In this document: piece by piece, positions 1 to 7,314 of the stretch
Numbering within the stretch: the first letter of the stretch is position 1
Layout of the letters: the number at the start of each line of letters is the position of its first letter
NCBI GenBank assembly: GCA_003164255.1
Contig: PLST01000586.1
Span: 1,335 to 27,151, forward strand
DNA: 25,817 nucleotides
From: Acidobacteriaceae bacterium
GTDB taxonomy: Bacteria > Acidobacteriota > Terriglobia > Terriglobales > Acidobacteriaceae
Direction: 5' to 3'
Program-made: the position numbers and the translations under genes
Notes under the pieces: generated by a model
Database searches by the model: none
What the model was told of the DNA's origin: nothing
What the model saw: only the letters and a program-made list of their open reading frames with translations

Positions 1-2270
1 GCGGTGTTCAGGATGGTTGCGGTCTCCGTCATCTCCACCATAAACGTGGAGCGTCCTCTGGCCACGTTGTCGCTTGCGCCAATGCGTGTGTAGATTCGAT
101 CGACCAACCCGAAGGTCAGGCTCTCAGCGGGCACAAAACTGCCCATCTGCGCCATCAGCACGAGCATGGCGGTCTGGCGCAGGTACGTGCTTTTTCCGCC
201 CATATTCGGCCCAGTGATCAAAAGCAGGCTAGGTCCATTGTCCGCCGCATTCAAATAGATGTCGTTTGCAATAAACCGGCCTTCGCGCGTCTCCTCCATC
301 CATTGCTCGATGACCGGATGGCGGCCTGCAACGGCTTCAATCACCGGTTGATCGGAGATGCGGGGTCTGACATACTTGCGTCCCGCCGCGATGTGGGCAA
401 AGTTGATGAGCAGGTCTGCTTCAGCCACCACCGCAGACGAGCGCCGGATGCGGCTCGCTGCGGCCAGCACGGCAGTCCGCAAAGCTGCGAACTCGCGCTT
501 TTCGATCTCGATGCAGCGGTCGTGTGCGGTAAGAATCTTGCGTTCGTACTCTTTCAATTCAGGCGTCGTAAACCGTTCGGCATTCACCAGTGTTTGCTTG
601 CGCTCATAATCGGCGGGCGCCATGGCGAGATTTGCCTTGGTGATCTCGATGTAGTAGCCAAAAACCGAGTTGTAGCGCACCTTGAGTGAGCCGATGCCGG
701 TCCGCTGACGCTCGCGCTCCTCGATGGCCGCAATTGCTTGCCGTCCAGTTGTGGAGATCCCACGGAGTTCGTCCAACTCCGCATCCACGCCTGCGGCAAT
801 CGCTCCGCCGTCGGCAAGCGTTAAGGGTGGTTCTTCGACCAGGGTCCTTTCGATCTGCGCGGTTATGTCTTCGAGCGTATCCATGGCCGCGCTCAGGCGC
901 CGCCATCCAGCCGCATTCATCGCGTCGAGAGCCATCTTGAGGCCGGGGAGCCTTTGCAAACTTGCCGCGAGCGCTCTCACATCGCGCGGGCCGGCCGAGT
1001 CAAGGCTGAGCCTGGCGAGCAGACGCTCAAGGTCAAGGATTCCGCCAAACGCGCGCCGCATCTCCTCGCGCTTGAGCAGTTCAGCATGAGCCTCGCCCAC
1101 AGCCTCGTAGCGAGTCTCCAGCATTTCGGCATCAATCAACGGTCGCAGGATGGTTGCTCGCAAAAGCCTTTTGCCCATGGGCGTCTGGCACTCGTCAAGC
1201 GTGTGAAACAGGGTAGCCCGGTTATCCTGGCCGACAAACAGCGGCTCGACAAGTTCAAGATTGCGGACGGTCACCTGGTCCAGTTCGAGCGATGTTGAGT
1301 GTTCTTCAAAGCGCAGGGAATCGACGTGCAAAGCCTCATTCTTCTGGGTGGTTCGGACGTAATGGAGCACTGCGCCTGCAGCAATCCCGGCTGCCTCGTG
1401 TCCTACCAGGCCGTAGCCCTCAAGCGAACGGACTCCCAATTGGCGCTCGACCAGGGAAAGGGCAAAGTCGGCCGTCCAGACCCAATCATCCACGCGGGTC
1501 CGTGCGGGGATTTTTTCAAGCTGGGCAGGCAGATCGGCGCTCGCAGGCAAAAGCACTTCACTCGCGCCTGACATCAGGATGGCGTCGACGGCCAATGCGA
1601 GTGCATTTGCTCCCTGAAACTCTGCCGTCCGAAATTCGCCAGTTGATACATCAAGCAAAGCTACCGCGAAGAGCGTGCCTTGATGTGCGCCGCCCGCTTT
1701 GGATGAGATGGAATGGTCGGCTCCGTTGCGGGTTGACGGTCGGGGATCCGCTGGGGCCCGAAGTGGCTGGAAGTCTTCATTGTTCTGCTTGAGGCCGAGG
1801 TTGCTTTTGGCTGCGAGGCCACCCACCTCAAACAAGGCGGCGAGGAAGTTGTTCTGTTCCTGCCCAAGGGAGTTGTCGAGAGCCGTCCCCGGCGAGAGTA
1901 CCCGGGTCACTTCGCGGCGAACAATCTTTTTGGTGAGCTTGGGGTCTTCCATCTGGTCGCAGATGGCGATGCGGTAGCCCTTGCGGAGCAGGCGCGCCAG
2001 ATAACCCTCGACCGCGTGGTAGGGAACCCCGCACATGGGCTGATTTCGCTCACGATCGCGGGCCGTGAGGGTCAACTGCAACTCCCGGCTCACGACGACT
2101 GCGTCATCATAGAAAAGTTCGTAGAAATCGCCCATCCTGAAGAACAGCAGCGCGTCGGGATTCTCGCGCTTGGCGGCCGTCCACTGACGCATGAAAGGGG
2201 TCAGTTCCGCTGGATTCGTATCCAAAGGCGGTGCCGATTGAGCAGCGGATTGAGCGTCTTCCCGGATCAT
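1..2270 (-). CDS. mutS: DNA mismatch repair protein MutS (3' end outside window)
   Basis: This is the mismatch-recognition ATPase that binds mispaired bases and recruits MutL. About 756 codons are visible; the family is usually 850-890 residues, so the end of the ATPase domain and the C-terminal tail lie beyond position 1. The mismatch-reading Phe-x-Glu motif is seen as GDFYELF near residues 47-53. The Walker A motif GPNMGGKST lies at about 187-213, and STFMVEMTET is at the window edge. The start ATG (2268-2270) is preceded by GGAAGG four bases away. Residues of about 147-197 form a low-complexity Gly/Ala/Ser/Pro/Asn insertion between the mismatch-binding domain and the connector domain, where E. 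coli MutS has only a short loop. The gene is transcribed divergently from the haem operon. Identification is secure. Confidence 0.97.
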   Translation of the reverse strand, partial: MIREDAQSAAQSAPPLDTNPAELTPFMRQWTAAKRENPDALLFFRMGDFYELFYDDAVVVSRELQLTLTARDRERNQPMCGVPYHAVEGYLARLLRKGYRIAICDQMEDPKLTKKIVRREVTRVLSPGTALDNSLGQEQNNFLAALFEVGGLAAKSNLGLKQNNEDFQPLRAPADPRPSTRNGADHSISSKAGGAHQGTLFAVALLDVSTGEFRTAEFQGANALALAVDAILMSGASEVLLPASADLPAQLEKIPARTRVDDWVWTADFALSLVERQLGVRSLEGYGLVGHEAAGIAAGAVLHYVRTTQKNEALHVDSLRFEEHSTSLELDQVTVRNLELVEPLFVGQDNRATLFHTLDECQTPMGKRLLRATILRPLIDAEMLETRYEAVGEAHAELLKREEMRRAFGGILDLERLLARLSLDSAGPRDVRALAASLQRLPGLKMALDAMNAAGWRRLSAAMDTLEDITAQIERTLVEEPPLTLADGGAIAAGVDAELDELRGISTTGRQAIAAIEERERQRTGIGSLKVRYNSVFGYYIEITKANLAMAPADYERKQTLVNAERFTTPELKEYERKILTAHDRCIEIEKREFAALRTAVLAAASRIRRSSAVVAEADLLINFAHIAAGRKYVRPRISDQPVIEAVAGRHPVIEQWMEETREGRFIANDIYLNAADNGPSLLLITGPNMGGKSTYLRQTAMLVLMAQMGSFVPAESLTFGLVDRIYTRIGASDNVARGRSTFMVEMTETATILNT

Positions 2271-2574
2271 GCTGCCTTCCAGATTATCGTGATAGGACGA
2301 TGCAGTTTCTGGTTATGCTGGCTGCCTTGTGCGAATCTGCTCCTAATTAGATTTTTTGAAGGGAAATACCCGTTCCGGGAGTTTTGGTGACTACAAATGC
2401 ACCGTTTTTGCCCTTTTCAGGCTCGACGCCCATGTGCAAGCCGGAGTACGTTTGCCGGGCAGAGGTTTTACTCTGGATTGAATAGGTTGCCGTTGGACTT
2501 GCTGTCTGGTGGGATCTGGGTCAAAACACCCAGTTTGGTGATTTGGATCACAGTATACTGACGCCTGACGCACT
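2271..2574. other. Intergenic region between divergent mutS and haem operon
   Basis: About 300 bases without a convincing gene. Short open frames here lack ribosome-binding sites and protein-like composition. It is more AT-rich than the genes (the 60 bases from 2341 are 40% GC by hand count) and must contain divergent promoters. A perfect inverted repeat CTGGGT-caaaac-ACCCAG lies at 2516-2533, just upstream of a TATACT box. It could be an operator or a leader hairpin, but six base pairs is short enough to occur by chance. Confidence 0.6.
2554..2559 (+). promoter_or_regulatory. Possible -10 box for the haem operon
   Basis: TATACT matches the bacterial sigma-70 -10 consensus at five of six bases and sits about 16-31 bases before the two candidate starts of the first haem-operon gene. 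No good -35 hexamer is found 16-18 bases upstream. If transcription began about seven bases downstream, the second ATG at 2590 would be the better placed start. Confidence 0.35.
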
Positions 2575-3423
2575 ATGGTGAAGAGCGACATGTACCTTCT
2601 TTGGCTACGAGTTGCGGCAATTCTTTATGCAACGGCATGCGTTACCGTCTTCCCCGGCGTACTTTATGGCATCGTTCGCTGGCGGAAGACCTGTGTCCAC
2701 CTGGGGGGCATGGCGTACTTTTTTCACTTTGTCTCGGTGGTGGAAATGCTGGTGCAGGCGCACCACTGGATGCCTGTGTCTGTTCAGGAGATCGAGTCTC
2801 TGCTTGGCTTCGCGGTTGCCACACTCTTCTTTCTGGTTTGGTGGCTCTATGACGCTATCTCCCTTGGTATCTTCGCCTTGCCAGCGACCTTCTTCCTGGT
2901 TTTTATTCCTGCGCTGGGGCCGGATCGCTATACTTTCCCGTCGTCTGGAGTGCGGACGAGCTGGTTGGTGGCGCATATTGCCGCGCTGCTGGTTGCCTAT
3001 GCGGCACTCTGTTTCAGCTTGCTTGCATCGATGCTCTACCTGGTGCAGGAACGGCGGATCAAAAGCAAGCCTCGTGCAGGTAAATCGTCGTGGGCGCCGC
3101 TGGATTGGCTTCCACCGCTTGATACCTTGGAGCGGATTTCCCACGCGACGCTGGAGTTTGGATTTCCCTGTATGACGGTTGGTCTTGTCATCGGCTCAGT
3201 CCTTGCGCAGGAAACAGCGCTTGGCGCAGCCTATTTCGCTGATCCTAAAGTGATTGCATCGTTTATCAGCTGGGTAGTCTATGTGATGCTGCTGCTGGTG
3301 CGGCGCAGCGCAGGCCTGCGCGGCCGCAAGGCGGCCTATCTCTCCGGCGCCGTTCTGATCGTGGTGATGGCCGTATGGGCCGCCAACCTCTTCAGCCGCG
3401 TTCACAGGTTCGGTCCGCAATGA
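2575..3423 (+). CDS. Cytochrome c assembly family membrane protein (CcsA/HemX type)
   Basis: A polytopic inner-membrane protein of 282 residues with about eight hydrophobic segments. It resembles the CcsA/HemX/ResC-like cytochrome c assembly family (Pfam PF01578), whose members handle haem at the membrane. The segment around residues 125-160 with a His following SWLVA, and a second one around LERISHATLEFGFP, fit the HemX subgroup better than true CcsA. The tryptophan-rich haem-handling motif WGxxWxWD of CcsA is not visible. In Bacillus subtilis hemX lies in the hemAXCDBL operon, where it affects HemA levels; here it stands directly before hemA and overlaps it by four bases (ATGA). The first ATG at 2575 has no clear ribosome-binding site. 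The ATG at 2590 follows a weak GAAGAG and gives a more natural N-terminus, so the true start may be 2590. Confidence 0.85.
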   Translation: MVKSDMYLLWLRVAAILYATACVTVFPGVLYGIVRWRKTCVHLGGMAYFFHFVSVVEMLVQAHHWMPVSVQEIESLLGFAVATLFFLVWWLYDAISLGIFALPATFFLVFIPALGPDRYTFPSSGVRTSWLVAHIAALLVAYAALCFSLLASMLYLVQERRIKSKPRAGKSSWAPLDWLPPLDTLERISHATLEFGFPCMTVGLVIGSVLAQETALGAAYFADPKVIASFISWVVYVMLLLVRRSAGLRGRKAAYLSGAVLIVVMAVWAANLFSRVHRFGPQ

Positions 3424-4802
3424 CACTAGCGCTTATCGGGGTGAATCACAGGACGGCGCCGATCGAACTGCGCGAGCGGATTGCGATCTCACGCGAGGAC
3501 CTGCCGGATACGACGCGGGCTCTGGCTGCCATGCCTGGAGTGAGCGAGTGCATGATTGTGTCCACGTGCAATCGCGTGGAATTGCTGGCAGCGGTGGACT
3601 CGCCAACTACATCGCTGACTGGTTTTCTCGAAAGCCAGTTCGGAATTGAAGCAGCGCAGATTGAACCCCACATCTATGAGTATCGCGACACGGAGGCAGT
3701 CAACCACCTGTTCCGGATGGCGGCCAGTCTCGATTCGATGGTGGTGGGCGAGCCTCAGATTCTGGGCCAGGTGAAGGAAGCATTTGCCGTTGCCAAAGCT
3801 TCTGGCACGGTCGCAGGTCAGTTGGAACATTTATTGCAGAGTGCATTCGCCGCGGCCAAGAAAGCCAGGTCAGAGACCGGGATTGGCTCGAACTCGGTTT
3901 CGATCGCTTCAGTCGCCGTGGATCTGGCACGGAAGATCTTCGGATCGCTGCAGGGGAAAACGGTCTTCCTTGTTGGTGCGGGAAAGATGAGCGAGCTTGC
4001 GGCGCGGCACCTGGTGCAGCAAGGAGCGGACGCAATCCTGGTGACGAACCGTACGTACGAACGGGCACGCCGCATGGCTGAGGAATTTCAAGGCGCGGTG
4101 GTTCCCCAGGTCGTTCCGTTCGAGAAACTCTATGAGACAGCCAGCAGTGCTGACATTGTGATCAGCTCCACTGGCGCTCCGCATCACATCTTCCGTCCGG
4201 AGCATGGACAGGCCTTTCTGCATCGTCGGCGCAACCGGCCGATGTTCTTCATCGATATCGCAGTGCCGAGAGACGTTGATCCGGCCATGAACAAACTGGA
4301 CGGGATGTTTGTTTATGACATCGACGATCTGCAACAGGTGGCTGCGGCTCACATGGAAGAGCGCAGCCGCGAAGCGATGGACGCCGAAACGCTGATTGCC
4401 GGGGAGGTTGAACGCTTCCAGCAGCGGCAACGGACCGTCAACCTGGCTCCTGCGATCGTGGCGCTTCAGCGGAAGGCCGAGGAGATAAGACAAGGCGAAC
4501 TGCATCGGATCCACGCACGGTTGGGCCTGCTGACACCGGAACAGGCCGCAGCCGTGGAAGCACTGACGCGAGGGCTGATGAACAAATTTCTTCATCCGCC
4601 CATGCAGGCCATCAAACAGGCCGCACGAGAAGGCGATTCGGCCCGGTTGGACGCGCTTTGCGAGGCGTGGTCAGTATCGGTGGAGGGTGCCGCTGAAGCA
4701 GATCGGCAAACATCACAGCCGGCGGAAAACGCGAAGCCGGACGGGACTGAGAAGCCCAGCGAGACAAAAGCAAGCCAGCCGAGCGTGGAGGTTCGCCGAT
4801 GA
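3420..4802 (+). CDS. hemA: Glutamyl-tRNA reductase
   Basis: Reduces glutamyl-tRNA(Glu) to glutamate-1-semialdehyde with NADPH, the first committed step of the C5 tetrapyrrole route in the cytoplasm. The start ATG at 3420 is chosen because it gives the classic N-terminus TLALIGVNHRTAP and overlaps the preceding stop (ATGA). The catalytic cysteine is Cys50 in STCNRVEL. The region SLDSMVVGEPQILGQVK (about 103-119) is typical of the family. The NADPH-binding glycine motif VGAGKM is near residues 185-190, followed by the helical dimerisation domain. At 460 residues it is longer than many homologues because of a C-terminal tail of about 35-40 residues rich in Glu, Ser, Thr, Pro and Lys, which looks disordered. 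It is translationally coupled to hemC by another ATGA overlap. Confidence 0.97.
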   Translation: MTLALIGVNHRTAPIELRERIAISREDLPDTTRALAAMPGVSECMIVSTCNRVELLAAVDSPTTSLTGFLESQFGIEAAQIEPHIYEYRDTEAVNHLFRMAASLDSMVVGEPQILGQVKEAFAVAKASGTVAGQLEHLLQSAFAAAKKARSETGIGSNSVSIASVAVDLARKIFGSLQGKTVFLVGAGKMSELAARHLVQQGADAILVTNRTYERARRMAEEFQGAVVPQVVPFEKLYETASSADIVISSTGAPHHIFRPEHGQAFLHRRRNRPMFFIDIAVPRDVDPAMNKLDGMFVYDIDDLQQVAAAHMEERSREAMDAETLIAGEVERFQQRQRTVNLAPAIVALQRKAEEIRQGELHRIHARLGLLTPEQAAAVEALTRGLMNKFLHPPMQAIKQAAREGDSARLDALCEAWSVSVEGAAEADRQTSQPAENAKPDGTEKPSETKASQPSVEVRR

Positions 4803-5743
4803 ATCTGCGCATCGGAAGCCGCGGCTCTCAGCTTGCTCTGTGGCAGGCCAACCATATCGCTGGTTTGCTGCGGGTCCAGGGACACGATGTTGAAATCGAA
4901 ATTATCAAGACCACCGGAGACCGCCTGCAGGAAGTTACATTTGCTCAGGTGGGATCGAAGGGGATGTTCACCAAAGAAATCGAGGAAGCGCTGGCCGAGG
5001 GACGGGTGGACCTGGCCGTGCACTCCCTGAAAGATCTGCCTACCGAGTTGCCCGAACCTTTCGTGTTGGCAGCCACTCCGCCAAGGGTCGATCCGAGAGA
5101 TGCATTTGTTTCAGTCAACTATGCAAGCCTTGCTTCGTTGCCGCAGGGTGCGAAGGTGGGAACCAGCAGCCAGCGGCGGCGAGCGCAGCTGAAGGCACTC
5201 CGCCCAGATATCGATGCGCTCGAGTTTCGGGGAAATGTGGATACGCGCCTTCGCAAGCTTGCTGAGGGGCAGGTGGATGCAATTCTGCTGGCGAGTGCCG
5301 GGCTTGAACGTCTTGGCAAAACGGATTGGTTGCGTGAGAGGCTTGACCCGAAGGAATTTTGTCCGGCAGCCGGTCAGGGATCGCTCGGGATTGAAACGCG
5401 CAAGGGAGACGTGGCGATCATTGAGGCTTTGGCCTTCCTGGATCATGGGCCCACCCGGTTTGCCGTGACTGCGGAGCGGGCCGCACTGGCCGAGTTAGGC
5501 GGTGGATGCCAGGTACCGATCGGGATCCATTGCCGGGCTGGAATCATGGGCAATGAGGGCGGGCCAATGGATGAGATCTTCGGAGTGGTCGCTTCGCCGT
5601 CGACTGGAGAGGCTGTTCGCATCTATTATTCTGCGCCGCGCACTGGCGGCGACGCAGTCGAGCTTGGACGCCTGGCCGCAAGGATGCTGCTCGATGCGGG
5701 AGCAGGTCCACTTCTTGAGGCTCAGGACGGAGCGGAGCAATGA
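4799..5743 (+). CDS. hemC: Hydroxymethylbilane synthase (porphobilinogen deaminase)
   Basis: Joins four porphobilinogen molecules into the linear tetrapyrrole hydroxymethylbilane. The protein is 314 residues, the normal length. It starts RIGSRGSQLALWQA, has the conserved VHSLKDLPTE with catalytic Asp79, and carries the dipyrromethane-cofactor cysteine Cys237 in GGGCQVPIG. The GTSSQRRRAQ motif (121-130) lies between the domains. A good Shine-Dalgarno (GGAGG) precedes the start, which overlaps the hemA stop. Together with hemA and hemD it forms a translationally coupled haem-precursor operon. Identification is secure. Confidence 0.97.
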   Translation: MNLRIGSRGSQLALWQANHIAGLLRVQGHDVEIEIIKTTGDRLQEVTFAQVGSKGMFTKEIEEALAEGRVDLAVHSLKDLPTELPEPFVLAATPPRVDPRDAFVSVNYASLASLPQGAKVGTSSQRRRAQLKALRPDIDALEFRGNVDTRLRKLAEGQVDAILLASAGLERLGKTDWLRERLDPKEFCPAAGQGSLGIETRKGDVAIIEALAFLDHGPTRFAVTAERAALAELGGGCQVPIGIHCRAGIMGNEGGPMDEIFGVVASPSTGEAVRIYYSAPRTGGDAVELGRLAARMLLDAGAGPLLEAQDGAEQ

Positions 5744-6522
5744 GTTCGCTGCCGCTTTCTGGCAGACGCGTGCTGGTAACCCGTGCCGTGCACCAGACCG
5801 GCAAGTTGAGCGAGAGTCTGCGTACACTTGGTGCCGAGCCGGTTGAGGTTCCCGTGCTGGAGATTCGTCCGCCAGCCAGTCTTGATCCTCTTGACCAGGC
5901 TCTGCGGCAACTGGACCGGTACGACTGGCTTATTCTCACCAGCGCTAATACGGTGCTGGCACTTGCCAACCGGGCCCAGGAGCTGGGGATTCCCCTTGCG
6001 GTTCCAGCAACACTCAAAGTAGCGACCATCGGTGACGCAACGGCGGCAGCAGCGCGCAAGGCCGGCATTCAGGTCACTCTGGTTCCAGAGTCCTACGTGG
6101 CGGAGAGCCTGCAGAAGGGCTTGACCGGCCTGGTGCACGGAAAGAAGATCCTGCTGGCGCGCGCCACGATCGCCCGGGATGTGATCCCGGTCTCGTTGCA
6201 ACAAGCAGGCGCCGAGGTCGAGGTGGTGGATGCCTACCGCAACGAGCTTCCTGTGCAAGCGCCGGAACTGCTTCGAGAGGGACTTGCGCGCGGTGTGCAC
6301 GCAGCCACGTTCACCAGTTCATCGAGTGTGACGCACCTGGCGGAAGCGGCTCGCGCAGCTCACATCAAGTTTCCCTTTGCGAAAGTTGCGGCGATCTCGA
6401 TTGGACCGATTACGAGCAAGACACTCCGTAGTCTCGGTTGGGTTCCAGCCTGCGAAGCAACGGTTTCAGATATTCCGGGGCTGGTTGACGCAGTGATGCG
6501 CGCGCTAGGCCCCAGGAACTGA
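5740..6522 (+). CDS. hemD: Uroporphyrinogen-III synthase
   Basis: Closes hydroxymethylbilane into uroporphyrinogen III with inversion of ring D. The sequence is weakly conserved in this family, but the 260-residue length, the opening LSGRRVLVTRA, the segment DWLILTSANTV (about residues 63-73), the FTSSSSVTHL motif (near 190-200), the following ISIGPITSKTLRSLG and the position directly after hemC all agree. The ATG overlaps the hemC stop by ATGA and is preceded by GGAGCGGAG. It is the last gene of the operon: the next gene is nth, convergent from the other strand 28 bases away, with a hairpin between them. hemB, hemL and hemE are not in the window. Confidence 0.93.
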   Translation: MSSLPLSGRRVLVTRAVHQTGKLSESLRTLGAEPVEVPVLEIRPPASLDPLDQALRQLDRYDWLILTSANTVLALANRAQELGIPLAVPATLKVATIGDATAAAARKAGIQVTLVPESYVAESLQKGLTGLVHGKKILLARATIARDVIPVSLQQAGAEVEVVDAYRNELPVQAPELLREGLARGVHAATFTSSSSVTHLAEAARAAHIKFPFAKVAAISIGPITSKTLRSLGWVPACEATVSDIPGLVDAVMRALGPRN

Positions 6523-6539
6523 GAATAGGGTTCCGGGGC
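6509..6539. terminator. Hairpin between convergent hemD and nth
   Basis: GCCCCaGGAAC (6509-6519) pairs with GTTCCGGGGC (6530-6539) to form a ten-pair stem with one bulged A and a ten-base loop. It straddles the hemD stop codon and sits in the 28-base gap to the nth stop. There is no run of T on either side, so it would be an atypical intrinsic terminator or a 3'-end-protecting structure. The structure is read by eye; function is inferred from position. Confidence 0.45.
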
Positions 6540-6550
6540 ATTGCGAACCG

Positions 6551-7249
6551 TTAAGACTGCCAGGTTTTGTCTTTTGAGTGACAGACCTGCTCGAGGTTAC
6601 AGCGGTCGCACTTGGGCTTGCGCGCGTCGCATACATGGCGGCCATGGTGGATGATCTGATGGGAGAAGGCGATCCACCGATCCTTGGGGATGATCTGCAT
6701 CAACTCCTGCTCGACTTTTTCGGGTGTTTCACTTTTGGCGAGGCCAAGGCGGCGGGAGATGCGCAGTACATGCGTATCGACGACGACACCTTCCGCCATG
6801 CCGAAACAAACGCCCAAAACCACATTCGCTGTTTTTCGAGCAGCGCCGGGGATGGTGATGAGTTCAGCGAGGGTTTGCGGAACCTGACCATTGAAGTTGG
6901 AGATGATCTTGCGGGCTGCGCCTTGAATAGACTTTGCCTTGTTGCGAAAGAAGCCGGTCGTCCGGATGAGGGCTTCGAGCTGCGGCAAAGTGGCTTTCGC
7001 CATGGCAGCAGGGGTAGGGAAGCGACGGAAGAGCTCGGGCGTGACCATGTTGACACGGACGTCGGTACATTGCGCGGAAAGGATGGTGGCGACCAGCAGC
7101 TCCCACGGGGAGTTGTGCGTGAGGGCGCATTCGACTTCAGGATAGGCTTCGTCGAGACCTTTGAGGATGGCGGATACGCGGTCGGGGGCAAGGTCGCCGT
7201 CTTGGGGCTTCTTTGCAGATTTCTTCGGGGATGATTTGATTGCGGACAT
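6551..7249 (-). CDS. nth: Endonuclease III (DNA glycosylase/AP lyase)
   Basis: Removes oxidised pyrimidines from DNA and nicks the abasic site in base-excision repair. The 232-residue protein has the helix-hairpin-helix segment around LITIPGAARKTANVVL with catalytic Lys139, and the catalytic Asp158 in VVVDTHVLR. The [4Fe-4S] loop has Cys207, Cys214, Cys217 and Cys223 in the family spacing C-x6-C-x2-C-x5-C. The N-terminus carries a lysine- and serine-rich extension of about 20 residues compared with E. coli Nth (211 residues). The hairpin segment reads IPGAARK where most relatives have LPGVGRK. The gene follows hemQ on the same strand with a 65-base gap that holds a hairpin. The start has only a weak ribosome-binding site. 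Confidence 0.96.
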   Translation of the reverse strand: MSAIKSSPKKSAKKPQDGDLAPDRVSAILKGLDEAYPEVECALTHNSPWELLVATILSAQCTDVRVNMVTPELFRRFPTPAAMAKATLPQLEALIRTTGFFRNKAKSIQGAARKIISNFNGQVPQTLAELITIPGAARKTANVVLGVCFGMAEGVVVDTHVLRISRRLGLAKSETPEKVEQELMQIIPKDRWIAFSHQIIHHGRHVCDARKPKCDRCNLEQVCHSKDKTWQS

Positions 7250-7280
7250 CGCTTATCTGTCTTGATCAAGGTTCATGGTT

Positions 7281-7306
7281 CCGAGATCTCAGAATCGAGA
7301 CCTCGG
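7281..7306 (-). terminator. Hairpin between hemQ and nth
   Basis: Arms 7281-7290 and 7297-7306 form a ten-pair stem around a six-base loop. Read on the minus strand (hemQ mRNA) the only imperfection is one G-U pair; on the plus strand it becomes an A-C mismatch, so the structure favours the minus-strand transcript. No T-run follows. It may be a weak terminator, an attenuator or a processing site separating hemQ from nth expression. Confidence 0.4.
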
Positions 7307-7314
7307 GCACCCGG

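Noticed and set aside
2516..2533. CTGGGT/ACCCAG inverted repeat as a terminator
   Set aside because: Six base pairs without a T-run, located at a divergent promoter region and not after a gene end.
2391..2591. A 66-codon minus-strand open frame in the mutS-haem operon gap
   Set aside because: No ribosome-binding site, overlap with the next gene's start, and composition unlike a conserved protein.
3909..4595. A 228-codon open frame opposite hemA
   Set aside because: It is the reverse-strand shadow of the hemA coding sequence, with no independent start signal or family motif.
6578..7234. A 218-codon plus-strand open frame opposite nth
   Set aside because: It is a shadow of nth, whose iron-sulphur cysteines and catalytic residues show which strand is real.
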